A program made the translations under genes and the position numbers. A DNA stretch of 64,000 nt from an uncultured Collinsella sp. (GTDB lineage: Bacteria > Actinomycetota > Coriobacteriia > Coriobacteriales > Coriobacteriaceae). The DNA lies in the NCBI GenBank assembly GCA_900768435.1, contig CAAGCW010000008.1, positions 62,001-126,000 of the forward strand. Direction: 5' to 3'. This document shows, one piece after another, positions 1 through 8,129 of this stretch; the first letter of the stretch is position 1, and each line of letters begins with the position of its first letter. The notes beneath the pieces were generated by a model. The model was given only the letters and a program-made list of their open reading frames with translations. It was not told where the DNA came from and ran no database searches.

Positions 1-304
1 CAACCTCGGCGACCTTGGAAGCAAAGCCGGTGAACTTGGCGTTGGAGCCAACGAAGTCGGTCTCGCAGGAGAGCTCGAGCAGAGCACCGGTCTTGCCATC
101 CTCGGAGACGAACGCGGCGACAGCGCCCTCGTTGGTCTCGCGGCCAGCCTTCTTGGCAGCCTTGGCGAGGCCGTTCTTACGAAGAACGTCGACAGCGGCG
201 TCCATGTCGCCGTCAGCCTCGACGAGGGCCTTCTTGCACTCCATCATCGGGGAGTCGGTCATCTCGCGGAGCTGCTTGACCATAGCGGCGGTAATCTGGG
301 CCAT
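1..304 (-). CDS. tsf: Elongation factor Ts, N-terminal part (cut by window edge)
   Basis: Guanine-nucleotide exchange factor that regenerates EF-Tu-GTP during translation. About 101 N-terminal residues are visible. They begin MAQITAAMVKQLREMT and contain the UBA-like start and the TDVAxVRKNGLAKAAKKAGR-like segment typical of EF-Ts; the C-terminal part lies beyond base 1. It follows rpsB by 45 bases on the same strand, the usual rpsB-tsf operon. The AAAGGA upstream of the ATG at 304 serves as ribosome site. Confidence 0.95.
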   Translation of the reverse strand, partial: MAQITAAMVKQLREMTDSPMMECKKALVEADGDMDAAVDVLRKNGLAKAAKKAGRETNEGAVAAFVSEDGKTGALLELSCETDFVGSNAKFTGFASKVAEV

Positions 305-349
305 TGTGGTTCCTTTCAAAGAGATGAAAAAGAATTAACTAAGACTGAT

Positions 350-1078
350 TTACTCGGCCTTGGGCTCAGCGGCCATCTCGGCCTCGGAGACCTGCTCCTT
401 ACCGGAGCCAGCGAGGCAGGCGTCAGCCATGAGCTCGCACATAAGGGTGACAGCGGAGATAGCGTCATCGTTGCAGGGGATGCCGTACTCGACCTCGTCG
501 GGATCGGAGTTGGTGTCGATCAGAGCGACGACGGGGATGTTCAGGCGCTGAGCCTCCTTGATGGCGTTCTCCTCGCGCTTAGTGTCGATGACGAAGAGAG
601 CCTGGGGCAGACCCTTCATGTCGCGGGCGCCACCGAGGTTGGTCTGGAGCTTGGTGAGCTCCTTGCCGAGCACAGCCTGCTCCTTCTTGGGGAGCACTGC
701 CATGCGGCCGTCCTCGACCATGGCCTCGAGCTCCTCCATGCGGTTGATGCGGGAGCGGATGGTGACGAAGTTGGTCAGCATGCCGCCGAGCCAACGCTGG
801 TTGATGTAAGGCATGTTGGCGCGCTCAGCAGCGTTCTTGACGGCCTCCTGAGCCTGCTTCTTGGTGCCGACGAACAGCACGTTGCCGCCCTTGGCGACGT
901 TCTTGACGAAGGTGTAGGCCTGGTCGGCGTCGAGGATGGTCTGCTTGAGGTCGAGGATGTAGATGCCGTTGCGCTCACCGAAGATGAACGGCTTCATCTT
1001 GGGGTTCCAGCGACGGGTCTGGTGACCGAAGTGGCAGCCGGCCTCGAGCAGGGTGCGGATATTAATCTTGGTAGCCAT
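350..1078 (-). CDS. rpsB: 30S ribosomal protein S2
   Basis: Component of the small ribosomal subunit. The 242-residue product starts MATKINIRTLLEAGCHFGHQ, and carries the conserved RWNPKMKPFIFGERNGIYILDL block, the family length and an acidic alanine-rich tail. A textbook AGGAGGT ribosome site lies 6 bases before the ATG. It is first in an operon with tsf and has its own promoter and a roughly 140-base leader (see 1079-1248). Confidence 0.97.
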   Translation of the reverse strand: MATKINIRTLLEAGCHFGHQTRRWNPKMKPFIFGERNGIYILDLKQTILDADQAYTFVKNVAKGGNVLFVGTKKQAQEAVKNAAERANMPYINQRWLGGMLTNFVTIRSRINRMEELEAMVEDGRMAVLPKKEQAVLGKELTKLQTNLGGARDMKGLPQALFVIDTKREENAIKEAQRLNIPVVALIDTNSDPDEVEYGIPCNDDAISAVTLMCELMADACLAGSGKEQVSEAEMAAEPKAE

Positions 1079-1215
1079 GTTAAACCTCCTGTGGTTTGCC
1101 TCCGCGCGGGGTCATCCTCCAAAACCAACCCGGACATGTGCTACCAAAGCCCGGGCACCACGGTATGAAGTAGCCGCGCGTGCGTGATAAAAACCTGTTG
1201 CCGTGAAGCAACCCG
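1079..1215 (-). promoter_or_regulatory. rpsB 5' leader, possible S2 autoregulatory RNA
   Basis: This is a gene-free leader between the rpsB promoter and its start codon. It contains a small hairpin (GTTGC/GGCAAC near 1197-1212) and a second pairing of CCCGG with CCGGG (about 1131-1160). Ribosomal-protein S2 leaders of this kind are known in several phyla, but assignment here is by position only. Confidence 0.35.
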
Positions 1216-1219
1216 ATGA

Positions 1220-1248
1220 ATGATAGCAGGAATGCATCTTCCTGCCAA
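1220..1248 (-). promoter_or_regulatory. rpsB promoter
   Basis: On the minus strand, TTGGCA (1248-1243), a 17-base spacer and TATCAT (1225-1220) give a good sigma-70-type promoter. Transcription would start about 135 bases before rpsB. Confidence 0.7.
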
Positions 1249-1297
1249 CCCGCAATCAAAACCACACACCTGAGCGCGGCGCGGGACGTCCCAGCCA

Positions 1298-2218
1298 CTA
1301 TTCGCCGCGGGGATGGGCTTGAGACACAGCCCGCTTAAGCCGATCGGGTGTGAGATGCGTGTAGATCTGCGTCGTGGACAGGCTCGCATGGCCCAGCAGC
1401 TCTTGAACCGAGCGCAGGTCCGCACCGCCCTCGAGCAAGTCGGTCGCAAAGGTATGGCGCATCGCATGCGGGGCGATGTCGGCAGGCATGCCGGCGAGCG
1501 TCGCCAGCGTATGAAACCGCCGCCTGAGCATGGCGGCACTCATGCGATTACCGCGCGCCGATATAAGCAGCGGATGCGGCCCGGTAACGGGGTCACGACG
1601 CTTTGCCTGAGCGAGCAACTCCGGCCTCCCCTCCTCAATATAGAGACGCGTCGCCTCGAGCGCACGACGATACAGAGGGACGATACGTTCTTTGCTCCCC
1701 TTGCCCCACAGGCGCAGCGTGCGTTCGGACCACGCAATGGACTCCACATTGAGTGCTGCGAGCTCAGAGATACGGGCGCCCGAGGCATAGAGCAGCTCGA
1801 GCATCGCCGCATCGCGCAGTCCCGCGGGTGTTGAGGTATCAGGCGTCTTGAGCAGCGCCTCCACCTGTTGGGTCGTCAGCACACCGGGTAGATCGCGCGG
1901 GAGCTTGGGCGAGGAAATTGCCGAGACCACATCGCCCTCCACGACCCCCTCGGCAGCCATCCATCGATAGAGCAATCGGATAGCCGACAGATGCGCCGCA
2001 AGCGTTCGGGGAGCCACCTGCTCACGCGAAAGCTCGGCAAGATAGCGGCGAATGGTGCGCACGTCGGCAGCGAAAGCATCGATATCCTCGCGCTCGCACC
2101 AGGCAGCAAAGCGCTCCAGCCTCGAGCCATAGGCCGTCACCGTGTTGGGAGAAAGTCCCTCGACACGTGAGATATAGGCGATAAACGAGTCGACGGTGTC
2201 GTACAGGTCAAAGGCTAT
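1298..2218 (-). CDS. xerC: Tyrosine site-specific recombinase XerC/XerD type
   Basis: Resolves chromosome dimers at dif by cutting and rejoining DNA. All catalytic residues are visible: Arg in GARISEL, Lys in GKGSKER, HAMRH (HxxR), LGHASL and the nucleophile Tyr in QIYTH. The first standard start is GTG at 2140, which leaves only 280 residues. However, typical Xer N-terminal sequence (DSFIAYISRVEGLSPNTV) continues upstream with no ATG, GTG or TTG. An ATA at 2218-2216, overlapping the trmFO stop and 9 bases after GGAGG (2232-2228), would give 306 residues, the family length. The ATA start is inference. It is the last gene of the yraN-comM-dprA-trmFO-xerC run. Confidence 0.88.
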   Translation of the reverse strand: MAFDLYDTVDSFIAYISRVEGLSPNTVTAYGSRLERFAAWCEREDIDAFAADVRTIRRYLAELSREQVAPRTLAAHLSAIRLLYRWMAAEGVVEGDVVSAISSPKLPRDLPGVLTTQQVEALLKTPDTSTPAGLRDAAMLELLYASGARISELAALNVESIAWSERTLRLWGKGSKERIVPLYRRALEATRLYIEEGRPELLAQAKRRDPVTGPHPLLISARGNRMSAAMLRRRFHTLATLAGMPADIAPHAMRHTFATDLLEGGADLRSVQELLGHASLSTTQIYTHLTPDRLKRAVSQAHPRGE

Positions 2219-3558
2219 GACCGGTCGCCTCCAAACAGATCAGGACGAGTGGCCAGATAGGCATCAAGGGCCTCGAGCGCACGGTCCGTATAGGCCTGGT
2301 AGCGGTCGCGCTTGCTGTGGCGCTTACCATCCTCGAGTGGCGGCATCAGGCCAAAGTTGACATGCATGGGCTGATAGCCCACGGTGGCAGGATCGGTCGC
2401 ATAGCCCACGAGCGCACCCAGGGCACCCACACGCGGCAACTCGACGCCCGCGGCACCGATAGCATCGGCATAGGTGTTGAGCGCCGCGAGCAGACCTGTC
2501 GCCACGGCTTCCATGTACCCCTCGGTGCCGGTGATCTGACCGGCCAGGCGCACACCGGTACCGGGCACGGCGAAGGTGCCATCGAGCACGTGCGGGGCGT
2601 CGACAAAGGTATTGCGGTGCATGACACCGTAGCGGAAGAACTCAGCGTTCCCCAGGCCCGGCACCATATGGAAGACGCGCTTCTGCTCGCCAAAGGTCAG
2701 GTTGGTCTGGAAGCCCACCAGGTTATAGGCGGTCTTCTCCTTGTTCTCGGCGCGCAGCTGGATCGCCGCCCAGGGGCGACGTCCGGTACGCGGGTCGGTG
2801 AGGCCGACGGGCTTCATGGCGCCAAAGCGAATGGCGTCCTTGCCGGTGCGCGCAACTTCCTCGGCAGGTTGGCAGGCCTGGAACAGATCGCCGCCCTCAA
2901 AGTCTTTGAGCACCACGCGGTCGGCCGTGGTAAGTGCCTCGATAAAGGCCTCGTACTCCTCCTTGTTGAGCGGAGCGTTGAGATAGTCGCCGCTCCCCTG
3001 CTCCTCGTAGCGCGACTGCGAAAACAGCACGTCCATATCGAGCGTGGAGGCATCGACGATCGGCGCCGCGGCATCGAAGAACGCAAGGGCGTCGCCACCG
3101 ACGAGCTTCATGACCTCTTCGCTCAGCGCCGGTGAACACAGCGGGCCCGCGGCAATGACCACGTGGCCCTCGGGAATCTGCGTGACCTCGCCGTGCGCGA
3201 CCTCGATATTGGGACGGGCGGCAACCTCGGCCTCGACAAGCTCGGAAAACTTGACGCGGTCGACCGCCAGGGCACCGCCGGCGGGAACAGCCGCGCGATG
3301 GGCGCAATCGAGCAGGACTGAACCCATGCGCTTAAGCTCGGCCTTCAGCAAACCAGCCGCGGAATCCGGACGGGTCGACTTAAACGAATTGGAGCAGACG
3401 AGCTCTGCCAAGTGATCGGTATGGTGAGCCGGGGAGCTAACCTGGGGGCGCATCTCGCACAGCTTTACGGCAAAACCGCGGTCTGCCAGCTGGATCGCGC
3501 ATTCCGAACCCGCCAGACCGCCACCGATAACCGTCACCTGATCGAACTGCATCTGCAA
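2215..3558 (-). CDS. trmFO: FADH2/folate-dependent tRNA U54 methyltransferase TrmFO
   Basis: Makes ribothymidine at tRNA position 54 using methylenetetrahydrofolate and reduced FAD. The 447-residue product opens with a dinucleotide-binding fingerprint (VIGGGLAGSECAIQLADRG, about residues 10-28), followed by the TrmFO-specific SPAHHTDHLAELVCSNSFKS block. A second conserved block (GTEGYMEAVATGLLAALN) lies near residue 340. The length and motifs fit TrmFO rather than GidA. It lies 9 bases after dprA and its stop overlaps the proposed xerC start. Confidence 0.96.
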   Translation of the reverse strand: MQMQFDQVTVIGGGLAGSECAIQLADRGFAVKLCEMRPQVSSPAHHTDHLAELVCSNSFKSTRPDSAAGLLKAELKRMGSVLLDCAHRAAVPAGGALAVDRVKFSELVEAEVAARPNIEVAHGEVTQIPEGHVVIAAGPLCSPALSEEVMKLVGGDALAFFDAAAPIVDASTLDMDVLFSQSRYEEQGSGDYLNAPLNKEEYEAFIEALTTADRVVLKDFEGGDLFQACQPAEEVARTGKDAIRFGAMKPVGLTDPRTGRRPWAAIQLRAENKEKTAYNLVGFQTNLTFGEQKRVFHMVPGLGNAEFFRYGVMHRNTFVDAPHVLDGTFAVPGTGVRLAGQITGTEGYMEAVATGLLAALNTYADAIGAAGVELPRVGALGALVGYATDPATVGYQPMHVNFGLMPPLEDGKRHSKRDRYQAYTDRALEALDAYLATRPDLFGGDRS

Positions 3559-3566
3559 ACACCTTT

Positions 3567-4502
3567 CTAATTGACACGTTTTCCATTGTGACCGAAGGGC
3601 GTCTGGGCGTGAAGGGCAAACTTGGAGGGCGCATACCTTCCATCCATCATGCGCTCGATAAGGCCCTCGAGTTCAAGCGAACCCAAGAGTTTGAGTACGC
3701 CGACAGCATCGAGCGCGACGAGCGCCGCGATGTCGTCGACCTTGAGCGGAGAGGCGATGAGCGCATGCATCACGGTCTGCTGTGTTGGATCCAGGTCGGT
3801 AATGCCGGGAGCATCGGGGCGCGAGTAGCGCAGGGTGCCGTAGATGCGTGAGATAGCCATCTCGATAGATTCCTCGTCGATGATGCAGCAAGCACCGTTC
3901 GCAATGAGGTAATTCGTGCCACGCGACTCGGGCGATAGGATCGACCCCGGCACGACAAGAAGTTCGCGCCCCAAATCCATAGCAGCCTCGGCTGTAGAAA
4001 ACGTCCCGGAAGGCATACCCGCCTCGGAAACAAAGAGGGCTTGCGACAGGGCCGCGATCACGCGATTGCGGCGCGGAAAGGCAAACTTGCGCGGACCCAT
4101 GCCCCACGGAGAGATCGACACGACCGCGCCACCCGTATCGAGCGTGCGCATAATAAGCCCCGCGCTCGAACGCGGGTAGACCACGTCGGCGCCCGTCCCC
4201 AGCACCACGACGTGTTTGCCGCCGGCGTTGACCGCAGCCCAACCCGAGGCCTGGTCACAACCGACCGCGCCGCCCGAAACTACCGTCACTCCCGCCTCGA
4301 CCGCCACCTTTGCCGCAAGCTCTGCCACGGCAAGACCATACGGCGAGGCCTTGCGCGCGCCGATGATGGAGAGCGCGGGCGTCGAAAGCACCTCGGGGTT
4401 GCCGCGCACATAGAGCGTCTGGGGTACATCAGAAAGCTCCAAAACGGTCTCGGGATACAACGCATCACCTGGATGCAGCTCGTAGGTCCCCTCGGCCATC
4501 AT
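3567..4502 (-). CDS. dprA: DNA-processing protein DprA (short form)
   Basis: Loads RecA on incoming single strands during transformation. The chosen ATG (4502) overlaps the comM stop as ATGA and follows AGGAGG, giving 311 residues. Visible are the Rossmann-type DprA core (SIIGARKASPYG; VVSGGAVGCDQASG; VVLGTGADVVYPR; FPRRNRVIAALS; EAAMDLGRELLVVPG) and a C-terminal winged-helix segment (about 235-295). The N-terminal SAM-like domain of many DprAs is absent, and the usual GID..AH segment reads GCDQASG, so it is a divergent member. It is translationally coupled to comM. Confidence 0.93.
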   Translation of the reverse strand: MMAEGTYELHPGDALYPETVLELSDVPQTLYVRGNPEVLSTPALSIIGARKASPYGLAVAELAAKVAVEAGVTVVSGGAVGCDQASGWAAVNAGGKHVVVLGTGADVVYPRSSAGLIMRTLDTGGAVVSISPWGMGPRKFAFPRRNRVIAALSQALFVSEAGMPSGTFSTAEAAMDLGRELLVVPGSILSPESRGTNYLIANGACCIIDEESIEMAISRIYGTLRYSRPDAPGITDLDPTQQTVMHALIASPLKVDDIAALVALDAVGVLKLLGSLELEGLIERMMDGRYAPSKFALHAQTPFGHNGKRVN

Positions 4503-6022
4503 TGGTCCCTCCTTCCCTGGTACATCGCTGCCTCGAGCACGTGGTCCTGCGTCACTTGCTCGCTCTCGGCGACGTCGGCGATTGTACGCGCGATACGCAC
4601 CAGTCGCACAATGCCGCGACCCGTGAGATGTGTGCGCTTCGACAGGCCGAGCACACACTTCTCCGCCGCATCATCGAGCTCAAAGGTCGAAACGACGCCG
4701 TCAATGGACCGTGTCTCGTCATCCTCGGCCTCGGCATCCGCATCGTCCATACGGGATTCGCGCCAAGCGCGAAAAGCGCGACCGCGCACAACGTAGTCAC
4801 GTAACTCGGCAGACGACATACCCTCCGCACCCTCGATAATCACTTGGGGGTCGGGACGGGTCACATCGATCATCATGTCGATACGGTCGGCCAAAGGACC
4901 GCGCAGTTTAGACCGATAGCGCTCGACCATCGCCGCCGAGCAGCGACACGGCACCTCGCGATCACCCAAGAAGCCGCAGGGGCAAGGGTTACTCGCAGCC
5001 AGCAGCTGAAAGCGCGACGGGAAGGTAAAGGCCCCGTCGACGCGTACGATCCTGACGTAGCCGCGTTCGATGGGCTGACGCAGCGTCTGCAGCACACCCG
5101 TGGGAAACTCAGCAAGCTCGTCCAAAAAGAGCACGCCGCCATGAGCCAGGCTGATCTCACCCGGATGCACCGGGCGCCCTCCGCCAATGAGGCCAGCCGT
5201 TGATATGCTGTGATGGGGACTTCGAAACGGCCGATGACCTGCCAATAAGCCATCGATGTTCTCACCCAAAACCGAATGGATGCACAGCGCTTCCTGCTGG
5301 TCCTCAACGGAAAGCTCGGGCAGAATGCCGGTCATACGGCGCGCGAGCATGGTCTTACCCGAACCGGGCGAGCCGATCATGAGCAGGCCGAGCTCGCCGG
5401 CGGCCGCAAGCGCCATGCCGCGTTTAGCGACTTCCTGCCCCAGCACATCGGCATAGTCGAGTTCGGGCTCAAAGGTCGTCTCAACACCCTCGGAATCCAG
5501 ATAATGACGCACGGCATCGCCCATGCCGCGAGCAAGCTGAGACAGATGATCGATAAAGCCGCAATCAACGCCCGCAAGCGGCACATGCTGATCGGACCTG
5601 CCGGCGATAAAGGACAGCCCCATGTCGCGAGCCAGCAGCTGAAACGCCACCTCGCCCTTGACGGGAAGCACCGTACCGTCCAAGCCGAGCTCGCCGGCGA
5701 TAAGGCAGCGATCGAGGTTGTCACGGGGAATCTGCCCATCGGCCGCCAACACCGCGATGGCGATGGGCAGATCAAAGCCGCTACCGGTCTTGCGAATATC
5801 GCCGGGCGCCAGATTGACCGTAATGCCCGAGCGCGGGATCTCGAACCCGGCGGAGCGCATCGCGCAGCGAATACGACCGCGTGACTCCATCACCTCCATA
5901 CTCGGAATGCCGAGCATTTGGATGCCCGGAACACCACCGGCAAGCGAGACCTCGACCGTGACGTGAATCGCCTCGACGCCACGGATGCAGGCCGCGTGAA
6001 CGGCAAACGTCTCGAACGCCAT
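4499..6022 (-). CDS. comM: ComM/YifB-type Mg-chelatase-like AAA+ ATPase
   Basis: ComM is a hexameric helicase that promotes branch migration during natural transformation. The 507-residue product has the N-terminal LonC-like domain (SLAGGVPGIQMLG onward), Walker A GSPGSGKT at residues 217-224, Walker B GGVLFLDELAEF, and the four-cysteine insert NPCPCGF...CRC. It ends with the Mg-chelatase C-terminal domain (SKRTHLTGRGIVRLVRIARTIAD). Its ATG at 6022 overlaps the yraN stop by one base. Role is inferred from the family and its coupling to dprA. Confidence 0.95.
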   Translation of the reverse strand: MAFETFAVHAACIRGVEAIHVTVEVSLAGGVPGIQMLGIPSMEVMESRGRIRCAMRSAGFEIPRSGITVNLAPGDIRKTGSGFDLPIAIAVLAADGQIPRDNLDRCLIAGELGLDGTVLPVKGEVAFQLLARDMGLSFIAGRSDQHVPLAGVDCGFIDHLSQLARGMGDAVRHYLDSEGVETTFEPELDYADVLGQEVAKRGMALAAAGELGLLMIGSPGSGKTMLARRMTGILPELSVEDQQEALCIHSVLGENIDGLLAGHRPFRSPHHSISTAGLIGGGRPVHPGEISLAHGGVLFLDELAEFPTGVLQTLRQPIERGYVRIVRVDGAFTFPSRFQLLAASNPCPCGFLGDREVPCRCSAAMVERYRSKLRGPLADRIDMMIDVTRPDPQVIIEGAEGMSSAELRDYVVRGRAFRAWRESRMDDADAEAEDDETRSIDGVVSTFELDDAAEKCVLGLSKRTHLTGRGIVRLVRIARTIADVAESEQVTQDHVLEAAMYQGRRDQ

Positions 6023-6507
6023 CACGACACCTGCCAATCGAACGCGTTGTACTGATGCTCGATCTCGGCGATATGCCCGCCGCGAATGGTGACACCCACG
6101 GCATCGAAGCGAATCGCCTTGAGCGGATAATGCTCCATGAGATAGCAGCTTGCGATGCGGCGGTAGCGGCGTTGCTTCTGGACGTCCACGGCCTCCTCGG
6201 GAAAGACCCGCGTGTTGCAATCCAGTGCGACGCGTCTGGTCTTGACCTCGGCCATCACCACGACATCGTCGAGCTCATCGAGCAGCACCAGATCGGCCTC
6301 GCCCTCGGTGCAACGATAACCCTGCTCCAGCAAGGTGTAGCCGCGCTCGTTAAAGTAGTCGATGGTGATCAGCTCGCCCAGCATGCCAAGCTCGCGGGGA
6401 CTGAGTCCCTTGATAAACTCGGGCGTCATCGCCCCGCAGTCGAGCTCGCCGTTTTCCCAACGCTCCTTGAGCTGCTGCGTCTTGCTCTTTTTGCTTGCGG
6501 CACTCAT
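6022..6507 (-). CDS. YraN family (UPF0102) nuclease-like protein
   Basis: Predicted PD-(D/E)xK-fold protein of unknown role that often sits with comM, dprA and rnhB. Residues 50-150 contain the family signature: a GELITIDYFNERGYTLLEQGYRC helix-strand, then GEADLVLLD...VVVMAEVKTRR, matching the E-x-DLV...EVKxR active-site pattern. The ATG at 6507 follows GGAGA. At 161 residues it is about 40 longer than usual, owing to an N-terminal Lys/Ser-rich extension. Confidence 0.9.
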   Translation of the reverse strand: MSAASKKSKTQQLKERWENGELDCGAMTPEFIKGLSPRELGMLGELITIDYFNERGYTLLEQGYRCTEGEADLVLLDELDDVVVMAEVKTRRVALDCNTRVFPEEAVDVQKQRRYRRIASCYLMEHYPLKAIRFDAVGVTIRGGHIAEIEHQYNAFDWQVS

Positions 6508-6605
6508 GGGGTCTCCTTTCCCGCACGCTGCATTGCCCCGATGATGAGGGCACCTTTCATGCGGGTAAGTACCGGAAGCAAACCAAAAGCTGACCAAATG
6601 CCGTC

Positions 6606-6647
6606 AAAAAACGGGCCGTACGCAGCAATGGTGTTGCATACGGCCCG
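6606..6647 (-). terminator. Intrinsic terminator after rnhB
   Basis: CGGGCCGTA (6612-6620) pairs with TACGGCCCG (6639-6647). On the minus strand the stem is followed by TTTTTT, a canonical Rho-independent terminator that ends the rnhB transcript before yraN. Confidence 0.85.
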
Positions 6648-6696
6648 CTACCAGCAGGTTTATAAAACCCCTGAGGTCCCTGTCTCCACAATTGAC

Positions 6697-7485
6697 CTAG
6701 AAAAGGCGCTCAGTCTGCAGAAAGTTTCCGCAAAAGCTCACGCGGTGCAGTGGACAAAGTCCATGTTTGCGAATGGCCTCGATATGCTCGGGGCTTGCAT
6801 AGCCCTTCGACTCGGCCAGATGGTACTCGGGATACTCGGCGTCGTACTCGACCATCATCTCGTCACGCGTGACCTTGGCCATGATGGACGCCGCGGCGAT
6901 GCAGGCGATTTTGGCATCACCCTTCACCACATCGCGCTCGTTAGGAACGGCGCCCAAGGGATTACCGTCCATAAGCACGCAATCGGGCTCGAGCCCCGTA
7001 TCGGCCACGGCGCCCGCAACGGCAGTACGGATAGCACGGGCCATGCCCATCTCATCGATATCCGCAGGAGCGATATGGCAAAAGCCGATGGCAGTCGCCA
7101 CCTCGGCTATCTTCACCGAGAGCAGCTCGCGGCGCGCGGGCGTGAGCTTTTTGGAATCGTTGATGCCCCAGATGCGCGGCTCCATCGGAAGACACACGGC
7201 ACACACGGTCAAGGGACCCGCTACCGAGCCACGGCCCACCTCGTCGACGCCCACGACCACACCATCACCGCCGAGCTCATGCATAAGCTGATACATGCCG
7301 TTGACGCGCTCGCGCTCGGCAAGCTCTTTGGCATGGCGTTTGAGGGCACGCTCGCAAGCCTTGATCACCTGCTGGCGCGGATCCTCGCGATAATGCTCCA
7401 CGAGGGCAGGAATCTCCTCAAACGTAGCGCTCGCCAACTCACCGGCAACCTGCGATGCCGAAACCGAGCTCGTCATGTTGGCCAT
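6697..7485 (-). CDS. rnhB: Ribonuclease HII
   Basis: Cleaves RNA in RNA-DNA hybrids and removes misincorporated ribonucleotides. The core starts GVDEVGRGSVAGPL (catalytic Asp and Glu in DEVGRG), continues with INDSKKLTPARRELL and LMDGNPL, and has the third acidic residue in AASIMAKVTRDE. The start is placed at ATG 7485 because AAGGAGGG lies 6 bases before it, giving 262 residues. An N-terminal extension of about 70 residues precedes the catalytic fold. Confidence 0.95.
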   Translation of the reverse strand: MANMTSSVSASQVAGELASATFEEIPALVEHYREDPRQQVIKACERALKRHAKELAERERVNGMYQLMHELGGDGVVVGVDEVGRGSVAGPLTVCAVCLPMEPRIWGINDSKKLTPARRELLSVKIAEVATAIGFCHIAPADIDEMGMARAIRTAVAGAVADTGLEPDCVLMDGNPLGAVPNERDVVKGDAKIACIAAASIMAKVTRDEMMVEYDAEYPEYHLAESKGYASPEHIEAIRKHGLCPLHRVSFCGNFLQTERLF

Positions 7486-7514
7486 ACCAGGCCCTCCTTG
7501 CATGCAAATCAGAT

Positions 7515-7544
7515 AAAAAGAAGGGCCACCCGAAGGTGACCCTT
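7515..7544 (-). terminator. Intrinsic terminator after rplS
   Basis: AAGGGTCACC / GGTGGCCCTT with a TTCG tetraloop, then CTTTTT on the minus strand. It lies between the rplS stop and the rnhB start. Confidence 0.9.
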
Positions 7545-7578
7545 GTGTCCAAACGAGTGGACAGACGCTGCGATCTTC

Positions 7579-7920
7579 TTAGCGCTTCTCGGGGATGCGA
7601 GCAGCCTTGCCCACCTTGTCGCGGAGGTAGTACAGCTTGGCGCGACGGACGCGGCCATGACGAACGACCTCGAGCTTGGCGATCTTGGGGCTGTGAAGCG
7701 GGAAGGTACGCTCAACACCGACACCGAAGGACATCTTGCGGACGGTGAAGGTCTCGCGGGCACCGGCGCCGGCCATGCGGATGACGTCGCCCTGGAAGAC
7801 CTGGATGCGCTCGCGGTCGCCTTCCTTAATGCGGTAGTGAACCTTGACGTTGTCGGCGACGCGAACCTGAGGAATGTCCTCGCGGATCTGCTGACGCTCG
7901 ATTGCGCGGATGTAATCCAT
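7579..7920 (-). CDS. rplS: 50S ribosomal protein L19
   Basis: Located at the interface of the ribosomal subunits. The 113-residue product contains the L19 signature (RVADNVKVHYRIKEGDRERIQVFQGDVI, then ERTFPLHSPKIAKLEVVRHGRVRRAKLYYLR). ATG 7920 lies 8 bases after AAGGA. It is monocistronic here, with a promoter and leader upstream and a terminator downstream. This differs from genomes where rplS follows trmD. Confidence 0.97.
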   Translation of the reverse strand: MDYIRAIERQQIREDIPQVRVADNVKVHYRIKEGDRERIQVFQGDVIRMAGAGARETFTVRKMSFGVGVERTFPLHSPKIAKLEVVRHGRVRRAKLYYLRDKVGKAARIPEKR

Positions 7921-7944
7921 GTGCAATTCCTTACTCTTCTAGAG

Positions 7945-7968
7945 GTGCCGTACCACCTTGGCCGGCAC
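7945..7968 (-). ncRNA. Leader hairpin upstream of rplS (possible L19 autoregulatory element)
   Basis: GTGCCG pairs with CGGCAC across a 12-base loop in the rplS 5' leader, 24 bases before the start codon. Leaders of this position bind L19 in Firmicutes. The sequence here has not been matched to that family. Confidence 0.35.
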
Positions 7969-7989
7969 GTAGTTGAACAAACGTATTCG

Positions 7990-8017
7990 AGTATACACGC
8001 GCGGGTTTCTGCTGCAA
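7990..8017 (-). promoter_or_regulatory. rplS promoter
   Basis: Minus strand: TTGCAG (8017-8012), 16-base spacer, TATACT (7995-7990). Confidence 0.65.
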
Positions 8018-8063
8018 GAACAATTTTTTACGCAGACAAAAAGACAAAACCCGCACATGATAA

Positions 8064-8091
8064 CCGCCCGTCTCACGAATGAGACGGGCGG
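8064..8091 (-). terminator. Terminator-like hairpin after ppdK
   Basis: A perfect 12-base-pair stem (CCGCCCGTCTCA / TGAGACGGGCGG) with a four-base loop lies 39 bases past the ppdK stop. On the minus strand it is followed by TTATCATG, a weak U-run, and another GTTTTG 11 bases further. It probably ends the ppdK transcript. Confidence 0.65.
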
Positions 8092-8129
8092 CATGAAGGG
8101 GGCTACGCTAGGCGTCTAAACCCAAAACG

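Noticed and set aside
1080..1298. 72-codon minus-strand frame between xerC and rpsB
   Set aside because: It contains the rpsB promoter and leader and has no ribosome site; better explained as a leader.
1298..2218. xerC as a phage or integron integrase
   Set aside because: Length, all catalytic motifs and housekeeping neighbours fit chromosomal XerC/XerD; no attachment repeats nearby.
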